Assembly (NCBI GenBank): GCA_012519125.1
Contig: JAAYQY010000243.1
Location: 1-7,902, forward strand
DNA length: 7,902 nt
Source of the DNA: Spirochaetales bacterium
GTDB lineage: Bacteria; Spirochaetota; Spirochaetia; Sphaerochaetales; Sphaerochaetaceae
Direction: 5' to 3'
Each line of letters opens with the position of its first letter. Positions within the stretch are counted from its first letter, which is position 1. A model generated the notes under the pieces. That model worked only from the letters and a program-made list of their open reading frames with translations. It made no database searches and was not told where the DNA came from. Of the stretch, positions 1-5,124 are shown in pieces. Made by a program: the position numbers and the translations under genes.

Positions 1-2
1 AA

Positions 3-329
3 CAACGGGAAATTGCCATGCTTCGGTCCATGGGACTGACCAAAGGTGGTGTGCAGCTGCTTTTCGTCCTTCAGGCTCTGCTTGTAGCCGTCATCGGAGT
101 TGTAGTGGGCAGCTTGCTCGCCCTGGCAGCAGTGGCACTCTATCCGAACCTATCGAATCTCGTGTACCAATCGATGGGGGTGCACCTAACCTTGAGCATA
201 CGCAACTCCGAACTGCTGATCCTCTCTCTTTCCATTCTCGTATTCAGTATGTTTGCAGCCTACCAGGGCACTCATCGTATTTTGAAAGTCGATATCATGG
301 AGATGTTTGCACATGATGAAGTCAGCTGA
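3..329 (+). CDS. FtsX/MacB-type ABC transporter permease, C-terminal part (LolC/LolE-like)
   Basis: This is the 3' end of a gene that begins before the window; the frame is open from base 3 and closes at the TGA at 327-329. The visible reading starts QREIAMLRSMG, the cytoplasmic coupling segment (REIAxLRxxG) that precedes the third transmembrane helix in FtsX-fold permeases. Two hydrophobic stretches follow, one around VQLLFVLQALLVAVIG and one around LLILSLSILVFSMFAA. The protein ends in a short basic tail (THRILKVDIMEMF) typical of the family's C-terminus. It is presumably one membrane half of a transporter with the ATPase and second permease downstream, whose gene overlaps this one. The permease-ATPase-permease order matches lolC-lolD-lolE, so lipoprotein release from the inner membrane is the favoured role. 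MacB-like or peptide export cannot be excluded because the periplasmic domain lies outside the window. Confidence 0.88.
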   Translation, partial: QREIAMLRSMGLTKGGVQLLFVLQALLVAVIGVVVGSLLALAAVALYPNLSNLVYQSMGVHLTLSIRNSELLILSLSILVFSMFAAYQGTHRILKVDIMEMFAHDEVS

Positions 330-1011
330 AGTATTGCGTTTGGAGCAAGTGTTCAAAAGCTTTCGAGCCACCCTGCGCGGTGGCCCCCCAATCCAGATTC
401 TGGAGGGGATAGATCTGAGCTTGGAACGCTCCACAAGTATCGCCATTACCGGAAACAGCGGAAGCGGCAAGTCAACCTTGCTGCAAATCAGCGCAGGCCT
501 CATGCAGTGTGACAGTGGTCGGGTGTGGTTCGAAGAACAAGAAATATCTGCACTGGGAGATGACAAGTTGAGCCAGCTGCGCAGCCACAGCATGGGATTC
601 ATCTTTCAAAACAGCCTTCTGCTTGATGATTTCACAGCCTTGGAGAATGTCCAGATTCCCTCGATGATTGCCGGAAAGAGTGAGAAGCAAGCCAAAAATC
701 TGGCAATGGAGATGCTGACTACCGTAGGCATGCAAGATCGGCTTCATCATACGAGTGACCAGCTCAGCGGCGGTGAGCGTCAGCGGGTGGCCATTGCCCG
801 GGCTTTGGTGAATAATCCCTCTGTCATTTTTGCTGACGAGCCAACAGGATCGCTTGACGAGCAAAATGCCTCTTTGGTGGAGGATTTGCTGTTTTCCTTG
901 GTCCAGCAACAACAGGTAGCCCTGATGCTCATCACACACAACTACAGTTTTGCACAGCGGTGTGACGTGGTCTATCATTTGCATGATCGCAAGGTGGAGG
1001 TATCCTCTTGA
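313..1011 (+). CDS. ABC transporter ATP-binding protein, LolD/MacB family
   Basis: A cytoplasmic ATPase that would power the flanking FtsX-type permeases. From the ATG at 313 the protein has 232 residues, normal for LolD. It carries Walker A GNSGSGKST (about 47-55), a Q-loop in FIFQN (Gln99), the signature LSGGERQRVAIARAL (about 151-165), Walker B VIFADEPTGSLD (about 171-182) and the switch histidine in LITHN (His209). All ATPase residues are intact, so it should be active. SGGERQRVAIARAL and ADEPTGSLD are characteristic of the LolD/MacB/FtsE group rather than importers. Start choice: a GGAG at 299-302 lies 10 bases before ATG 313; ATG 316 and TTG 307 are alternatives. The start lies inside the upstream permease gene, indicating coupled translation. 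The exact substrate is inferred from gene order only. Confidence 0.93.
   Translation: MMKSAEVLRLEQVFKSFRATLRGGPPIQILEGIDLSLERSTSIAITGNSGSGKSTLLQISAGLMQCDSGRVWFEEQEISALGDDKLSQLRSHSMGFIFQNSLLLDDFTALENVQIPSMIAGKSEKQAKNLAMEMLTTVGMQDRLHHTSDQLSGGERQRVAIARALVNNPSVIFADEPTGSLDEQNASLVEDLLFSLVQQQQVALMLITHNYSFAQRCDVVYHLHDRKVEVSS
996..1000 (+). promoter_or_regulatory. Shine-Dalgarno GGAGG fixing a TTG start
   Basis: A perfect GGAGG lies seven bases before TTG 1008-1010. It supports TTG as the true start of the downstream permease, even though that codon overlaps the TGA stop (1009-1011) of the ATPase gene. Confidence 0.8.
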
Positions 1012-2180
1012 AGCAGCCGCTCTTTGCCCTTCTGGTCAAGCGAAAACTCGGATTTGGAGCGAATCGTGCTGCAAAAAGACGGATTCTCTTCAATCTGTTG
1101 CTCATCACCTTGGTGGTGAGTGCCCTTGTCTTTGCCCAGATGTTTGTCGTTTCCATGAGCAAGGGCATTGCGGACAAGTATGCGCTTCTGGGCAATGGGC
1201 ATCTTCAGGTCCATACCACCGAACCAGTTGATTTTTTTCCGTACAGCAATGTCATCGATGTGCAGAAAGTGGGACAAAGCTATGCACTCATCTACAGTCC
1301 CTCAGCAAACAAGATGGTACGTCTCAAGGGTGTAGGGGACTCCTATTTTTCTGAACTGCGATCAGAGCAACTGACCATGGGTGAGCCGTATGTCCAATCC
1401 GAATCCAATCTTCCCCAGATTCTCCTCAGTACCACCCTTGCATCAACACTGGACGTACAGATTGGCGACAGGGTTGCCTTGATGCTTGTCAGCCAAAGCA
1501 GCATCCGACCGCAGTTGTGCATTGTCCAAAACCTCTATGACTCTGGCTACCAAGAGCTGGATGCCAATCTGGTTTTCAGCGATTATGAACTGATGGCTCG
1601 GCTTTTCCAAGGCAAGGAGGAGACGTACTATGAACTCTTGGTGGAAGGGGATGCCCTTGAGCAGACCAAACGTGAATTGAAAGCGGATGGGTATGCTGTC
1701 ACCTCCTGGGATGAGGAGAACTACGCCGTGGCAACCAACCTCAACACCAGCAGGCAAGCAGTGCTCGGAGTCATGGTTGCTGTGGCCATCCTGTGCGGAT
1801 ATTTCATCAGTGAGCTCAGTAGGGAACTGGTGGAGGACGACAAGTACAAGATAGCTATGCTCACCCTTCTAGGAGCTACCAAAAGAATCATCCGCCGCTC
1901 CTATTTTTCTACGGTAATGGTGGTCACCCTTGTCTCCGTACTCTTGGGAACCCTGTTGGGAATGGCCTTTGCGCTCAATCTCTCTCCTTTGCTCTCCTCC
2001 ATCGCTGCGCGTTCCATCCCCTCTCTTGCGTACTATCTTTTGGACTTCAGTATTGTCATTCCCTGGCTTGATATCCTGATCATTACCCTTGTCCTGGTGG
2101 GAGTGAGTGTCATCAGTGTGCTTTTCAGCCTCAGAAGAGTTGCCATGATAGAACCAATATCCTGTGCACACTTTGACTAA
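1008..2180 (+). CDS. FtsX-type ABC transporter permease (LolC/LolE-like)
   Basis: An inner-membrane protein of 390 residues, close to the usual length of LolC/LolE (about 400). It has the four-helix FtsX plan: a basic N-terminus, TM1 at about 26-48, a roughly 200-residue extracytoplasmic domain, TM2 at about 251-268, TM3 at about 300-323 and TM4 at about 354-374. The cytoplasmic segment MLTLLGATKRIIRRS (from 284) between TM2 and TM3 is the family's coupling motif that contacts the ATPase. The start is TTG with a strong GGAGG seven bases upstream, and it overlaps the ATPase stop by two bases, so the subunits are made in a coupled way. With the permease and ATPase before it, it completes a LolCDE-like set. 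The periplasmic domain is not specific enough by eye to separate LolC/LolE from other FtsX-fold exporters. It is followed at once by the rnz promoter, with no visible terminator. Confidence 0.88.
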   Translation: MKQPLFALLVKRKLGFGANRAAKRRILFNLLLITLVVSALVFAQMFVVSMSKGIADKYALLGNGHLQVHTTEPVDFFPYSNVIDVQKVGQSYALIYSPSANKMVRLKGVGDSYFSELRSEQLTMGEPYVQSESNLPQILLSTTLASTLDVQIGDRVALMLVSQSSIRPQLCIVQNLYDSGYQELDANLVFSDYELMARLFQGKEETYYELLVEGDALEQTKRELKADGYAVTSWDEENYAVATNLNTSRQAVLGVMVAVAILCGYFISELSRELVEDDKYKIAMLTLLGATKRIIRRSYFSTVMVVTLVSVLLGTLLGMAFALNLSPLLSSIAARSIPSLAYYLLDFSIVIPWLDILIITLVLVGVSVISVLFSLRRVAMIEPISCAHFD

Positions 2181-2200
2181 GCTTGGTTTTCGGCTATACT
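2173..2200 (+). promoter_or_regulatory. Strong sigma70-type promoter for rnz
   Basis: TTGACT (2173-2178), 16 bases, then TATACT (2195-2200); each box matches the consensus at five of six positions. The -35 box overlaps the TAA stop (2178-2180) of the upstream permease gene. Counting seven bases on from the end of the -10 box puts the transcript start at 2207, the A of the rnz ATG. The start site is predicted, not measured. Confidence 0.65.
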
Positions 2201-2206
2201 GCCAGC

Positions 2207-3130
2207 ATGAATTTTGAAGTGTTCGTACTCGGGACCAGCGGCATGATGCCCCTTCCCAACAGATACCTGACCAGTGCCATGGTCCGCCGTGATGGAGACC
2301 TTTTTCTGTTTGATTGCGGAGAAGGTACACAGGTCTCCTTGAAAATGCTCAATCTGAAGTGGAAAAAGATCCACTCCATTTTCATCAGTCATATGCATGC
2401 AGACCATGTTACCGGACTTCCGGGTATTCTCATGCTCTCCAGCCAAGTCGATCGCAATGAGCCGTTGACGCTCTACGGGCCACCAAAGCTCAAAGAGTAT
2501 ATTGATGCGAATCGCAGGATTCTGGACATGTACATCAACTATGAGATCGTAGTGAAGGTTGCTGAACCTGGGGTTATTCTTGATACTGAAGAGTTCACGG
2601 TTTCCGCTTTTCCCTTGGTGCATACCAAGCCCTGCGTGGGATATGTCATGCAAGAGAAGGCAAGACCGGGGGAGTTTCATGTAGAGAAGGCCAAAGAGCT
2701 GGGCATTCCCATGGGTCCTCTGTGGGGTAAGCTCCAGAAAGGCGAATCCGTCACTCTCGATGATGGAACGGTGATTGAAAGCTCACAGGTTATGGGTGAG
2801 AGGAGGGAGGGGCGAAAGTTCAGTTATGTGACTGATTCGCTCTATCTTCCTTCCATTGCAGACTATGTGAAAGAGAGTGATCTTTTGCTTTGCGAAGGGA
2901 TGTTTACCTCCGATATGGAGGAGACGGCCTATGAGAAAAAGCATATGACATCCAGCCAGGCTGCCCAGATTGCCAAGGATGCCCAGGTAAAAAAATTAGG
3001 GCTGCTGCATTACAGCCCTCGTTACAGTGATCGTGAATTGAAATACTTGCATAAGGATGCAAAACGCATCTTCAGTGAAACCATCCTCACCAAAGATCGG
3101 ATGGGGTTCGACATTCCGCTGAAGTCTTAG
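2207..3130 (+). CDS. rnz: Ribonuclease Z (tRNA 3'-processing endonuclease)
   Basis: A cytoplasmic, zinc-dependent metallo-beta-lactamase nuclease that cuts tRNA precursors after the discriminator base. The protein has 307 residues, the usual length of the short bacterial form. All metal ligands are visible: HMHADH at 62-67 (His62, His64, Asp66, His67), His139 in PLVHT, Asp210 in YVTDS and His268 in LLHYSPRY. The conserved HMTSSQAA (246-253) is also present. The flexible-arm (exosite) region that grips the tRNA elbow is visible as GIPMGPLWGKLQKG (about 166-179), which favours true RNase Z over a phosphodiesterase-only relative. ATG 2207 is chosen because family homology begins at MNFEVFVLGTSG. 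The in-frame TTG at 2183 would lie between the promoter boxes. No Shine-Dalgarno precedes the ATG. The 3' end overlaps the convergent gene by four bases. Confidence 0.95.
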   Translation: MNFEVFVLGTSGMMPLPNRYLTSAMVRRDGDLFLFDCGEGTQVSLKMLNLKWKKIHSIFISHMHADHVTGLPGILMLSSQVDRNEPLTLYGPPKLKEYIDANRRILDMYINYEIVVKVAEPGVILDTEEFTVSAFPLVHTKPCVGYVMQEKARPGEFHVEKAKELGIPMGPLWGKLQKGESVTLDDGTVIESSQVMGERREGRKFSYVTDSLYLPSIADYVKESDLLLCEGMFTSDMEETAYEKKHMTSSQAAQIAKDAQVKKLGLLHYSPRYSDRELKYLHKDAKRIFSETILTKDRMGFDIPLKS

Positions 3131-4047
3131 TCTTCTTCCCCACTCTCGCAAGCCGCTTGTGCTTCATGCAGCAGTTGCTTGCCATCGATCATGCGGCCAT
3201 TGCGTGAAGCAAACCCGATTTGCAGCGATGATCCGCTGAACTCACGCTTACAGCTCTCGATCATCGTGAGGGTGAAACTGCGGGCTTCATCGCCGTTGTA
3301 GAAGGGAAGGACCATTGCGATTCTCCCTCCCTCAAGGGTAAAGCTGTAAGCCAATTCACCACTGAGCATCATAAGCTTGTTGGCGATAAGGCTTGCAGGC
3401 CCATCACTGACTTCGATCATCACCAAGGTGAGGTCGTAGTCCATATCCATGGAGTTCTCAAGTTCTGCAGTGAGAATGCTATCAAAATCGGTTTTGAAGA
3501 ATTGTTGTTCCGTTACCGCTGCGGTAACGACTTGCTCGGCCTTTTCTTGCACAACTGCCGGCTCTTGTGGTTCGGCCTTTGGCTCGAGGAAGGCAGGCTT
3601 TGCCTGCTGACTCATCATCTCAGCAACGCTCTTGATCTCGACAGGTTCAATACTTTCTTCTTTTGTCTCTTCAATGACAACGGCCTGAGGTGCTTTTGTC
3701 TGCATGGCCGGAGCCTGGGTATAGAGCATCTGATCACTGTGGATGTGGGAAGGATCGTCATGGGGTAACGTATGGAAGGGTTTGTCGTATGCGTTCGGGG
3801 GAAGTTTGTCCACCTGGTCTGCATAGTCCTCATCCCTTCTGCGTGCAACCATGACCCCGATTTCGATCATGACCAACCCGATGAGAAGCGGGAACAGCTT
3901 GACCAAAAGGCCGTACAACTGCTGCTGATTCACATCATAGAGCGGAAGAAGATAGCGGGAAGCAAGATACAGAATTCCCAAAAGCAAGAAAACAGTAAGG
4001 AACAGACTGAGAAAAATCTGCCGACCATAGTGTTTGTTCTCAGACAT
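3127..4047 (-). CDS. Two-helix membrane protein with degenerate GGDEF-like C-terminal domain
   Basis: A protein of 306 residues with no family I can name firmly. The N-terminus has two hydrophobic helices (about 11-31 and 46-68) joined by a short loop. A long acidic, Pro/Glu/Ala/Gln-rich, probably disordered linker follows (about 72-185), then a compact domain (about 186-306). That domain reads like a GGDEF fold: FDSILTAELENS, a hydrophobic strand LTLVMIEVSD, then EGGRIAMVLP where active enzymes have GG(D/E)EFxxxLP, then a late strand LQIGFASRNG and a final helix LLHEAQAA. The metal- and GTP-binding Asp/Glu of the signature is replaced (GGRI at 240-243), so diguanylate cyclase activity is unlikely; a sensory or scaffold role is inference. 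The start is ATG 4047, with GGAGGT at 4057-4052 four bases before it; the in-frame TTG at 4080 has no such support. It is divergent from the FtsB-like gene and convergent with rnz. Confidence 0.8.
   Translation of the reverse strand: MSENKHYGRQIFLSLFLTVFLLLGILYLASRYLLPLYDVNQQQLYGLLVKLFPLLIGLVMIEIGVMVARRRDEDYADQVDKLPPNAYDKPFHTLPHDDPSHIHSDQMLYTQAPAMQTKAPQAVVIEETKEESIEPVEIKSVAEMMSQQAKPAFLEPKAEPQEPAVVQEKAEQVVTAAVTEQQFFKTDFDSILTAELENSMDMDYDLTLVMIEVSDGPASLIANKLMMLSGELAYSFTLEGGRIAMVLPFYNGDEARSFTLTMIESCKREFSGSSLQIGFASRNGRMIDGKQLLHEAQAACESGEED
3511..3529. repeat. 19-base perfect palindrome (9-bp arms, one central base)
   Basis: CGTTACCGC, T, GCGGTAACG lies inside the linker-coding part of the GGDEF-like gene. 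As RNA it could form an 8-bp stem with a three-base loop. No T-run follows on either strand, so it is not an intrinsic terminator. It may be a chance product of Val/Thr/Ala codons. Confidence 0.6.
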
Positions 4048-4065
4048 CGCTACCTCCAACCAAAC

Positions 4066-4095
4066 TTTACACCGATACAATAACTATAGTATCAT
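4066..4095 (+). promoter_or_regulatory. Probable promoter for the FtsB-like/YrdC-like pair
   Basis: TTTACA (4066-4071), 18 bases, then TATCAT (4090-4095); each box differs from consensus at one position. The predicted start is near 4102, giving a leader of about 20 bases before ATG 4122. The elements lie within the leader of the opposite gene and interlock with its promoter. Confidence 0.45.
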
Positions 4096-4099
4096 ATTT

Positions 4100-4128
4100 A
4101 TTATAGAGGTTGAAGGATTGCATGACAA
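4100..4128 (-). promoter_or_regulatory. Promoter for the minus-strand GGDEF-like gene
   Basis: Read on the minus strand: TTGTCA (4128-4123), 17 bases, then a perfect TATAAT (4105-4100). The predicted start near 4093 gives a leader of about 45 bases that contains the GGAGGT ribosome site. The -35 box lies inside the first codons of the divergent FtsB-like gene. Confidence 0.6.
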
Positions 4129-4571
4129 GAAAAATACCGTTGATATTCGCCCTTAGCCTAGGTATTTCCTTCCCTCTCCTGCTTTCTTTTGCAGGAAAAG
4201 GGGGCTTTTTGCACAATAGGTCCCTTTCTGCAGAAATTGAGCAGTTGCGCTATGAGCAGGAAGTGCTTACCTTGCAAGTCCAATCGCTTTCGGATCAGAA
4301 GCAGCAAATGGGCAGCAGTGATGCCTTACGGGATGCCGCGTTCAAATATGGCTACCAAAGCGATGGGGAAAAAGTCTATTATTTCGTCGATGCTGAGGAA
4401 GATGACAGTGATCAGATCAGGACACAAGCTCAGTACGGCCACACGCCGCAATTCAAGGGCTTGCCGACACTATTGATTTTCTCGGTGTCTCTAGCATTTT
4501 CTTCACTTGGTACGCTATGCTATGCCCTGTTGGAGAAACGATGGAGAAGACAGTATGAGTTGGATGAGTGA
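4122..4571 (+). CDS. FtsB/DivIC-like septum formation initiator family protein
   Basis: A predicted 149-residue membrane protein. An N-terminal hydrophobic segment (about 5-24) is followed by a coiled-coil-like stretch rich in Glu/Gln/Leu (about 35-62). Next comes LRDAAFKYGYQSDGEKVYYF (69-88), which resembles the conserved post-coil motif of FtsB/DivIC (a helix, then 'G...pGE...v'). This is the basis for placing it with the cell-division proteins that link FtsL and FtsQ at the septum. Unlike typical FtsB/DivIC (about 100 residues, one membrane helix), it continues through an acidic segment (about 90-98) into a second hydrophobic helix (about 115-137) and a basic tail. ATG 4122 has GAAGGA (4112-4117) four bases upstream. 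The downstream YrdC-like gene begins inside its last codons. The family call is moderate; the divisome role is inference. Confidence 0.68.
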   Translation: MTRKIPLIFALSLGISFPLLLSFAGKGGFLHNRSLSAEIEQLRYEQEVLTLQVQSLSDQKQQMGSSDALRDAAFKYGYQSDGEKVYYFVDAEEDDSDQIRTQAQYGHTPQFKGLPTLLIFSVSLAFSSLGTLCYALLEKRWRRQYELDE

Positions 4572-5124
4572 GGAAGCTGAGTTGCTCTACAGCTCGGTGG
4601 AGGGAACCGTAGAGAGGGTAGTGCAGTTGCTCAAAGAGGGGCAATTGGTGGTGCTTCCTTGTGATACCATCTATGGATTGAGCGGTATTGTTGGCCAGAC
4701 CCTTCCCAAATTGCAAGAGCTCAAACCGGGGCAGCAGTATGCGGTACTTGGCAGCTTGGAACAGGCGCAACAGCTTTGTGAGGTTCCCCCCGAACTTGCT
4801 GTGCATTGGCCATGCCCACTCACCGCCATTCTCCCCAACCGGGATGGAAGCGGAAACACCGCAATCAGAGTCCCGAAGGACCCCTTCATACAGAACTTGC
4901 TCAGCCGACTGGGAGAGCCCATCTACTCAACGGCAGTCAATGAGCGAGGCTATGCGATTACCAATATCACTGATATCATCTTCACCTACAAGCAAAAGGT
5001 GCGGGCCATCGTCATGGATCCGAATAGACGGAGGGATACCCCTTCCACCCTTCTTGACTGTACGAAAAAACCCTACACCTTGCTCCGCTGCGGTGAATAC
5101 GACGCTTCTGCCTTGCTCTCCTAG
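4555..5124 (+). CDS. YrdC/Sua5-domain protein, short and divergent
   Basis: A protein of 189 residues resembling the YrdC/Sua5 fold, which in its active form makes threonylcarbamoyl-AMP for the t6A modification of tRNA. Recognisable landmarks are VVLPCDTIYGL (32-42; family P(T/C)(E/D)TxYGL), WPCPLTAIL (85-93; family WPGPLT), TAIRVP (102-107; family RxP), STAVNERG (125-132; family PSANxSG) and PSTLLD (163-168; family STVVD). Between YGL and WPCPLT the region is shortened, and the usual KxRPxxxPL reads only as ELKPGQQYAVLG, so the arginine is missing; the Ser of SAN is also replaced. Function is therefore uncertain: a reduced TsaC, or a YciO-like relative. The start is ATG 4555 with GGAGAAG (4543-4549) upstream; ATG 4564 is possible. 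It overlaps the upstream gene by 17 bases, implying coupling. Its TAG lies in a CTAG shared with the convergent gene. Confidence 0.78.
   Translation: MSWMSEEAELLYSSVEGTVERVVQLLKEGQLVVLPCDTIYGLSGIVGQTLPKLQELKPGQQYAVLGSLEQAQQLCEVPPELAVHWPCPLTAILPNRDGSGNTAIRVPKDPFIQNLLSRLGEPIYSTAVNERGYAITNITDIIFTYKQKVRAIVMDPNRRRDTPSTLLDCTKKPYTLLRCGEYDASALLS

Noticed and set aside
472..984. A 170-codon open frame on the minus strand opposite the ABC ATPase gene
   Set aside because: It is the antisense of a gene with all ATPase motifs intact; it has no recognisable protein features and is explained by codon bias of the real gene.
2183..2206. Upstream TTG extension of RNase Z (eight extra codons)
   Set aside because: It lies between the predicted promoter boxes, lacks a ribosome site, and family homology begins at the ATG at 2207.
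1869..2330. Minus-strand open frame spanning the permease 3' end, the rnz promoter and the rnz 5' end
   Set aside because: The translation is low-complexity and polar, with no homology landmarks, and crosses two well-supported plus-strand genes.
3120..3140. Possible bidirectional terminator at the rnz/GGDEF-like junction (GAAG...CTTC)
   Set aside because: The stem is only four base pairs, with no GC-rich core and no T-run on either strand.
3772..4083. Plus-strand open frame opposite the GGDEF-like gene's membrane helices
   Set aside because: The minus strand has a good ribosome site, a promoter and sensible membrane helices; the plus frame has none of these.
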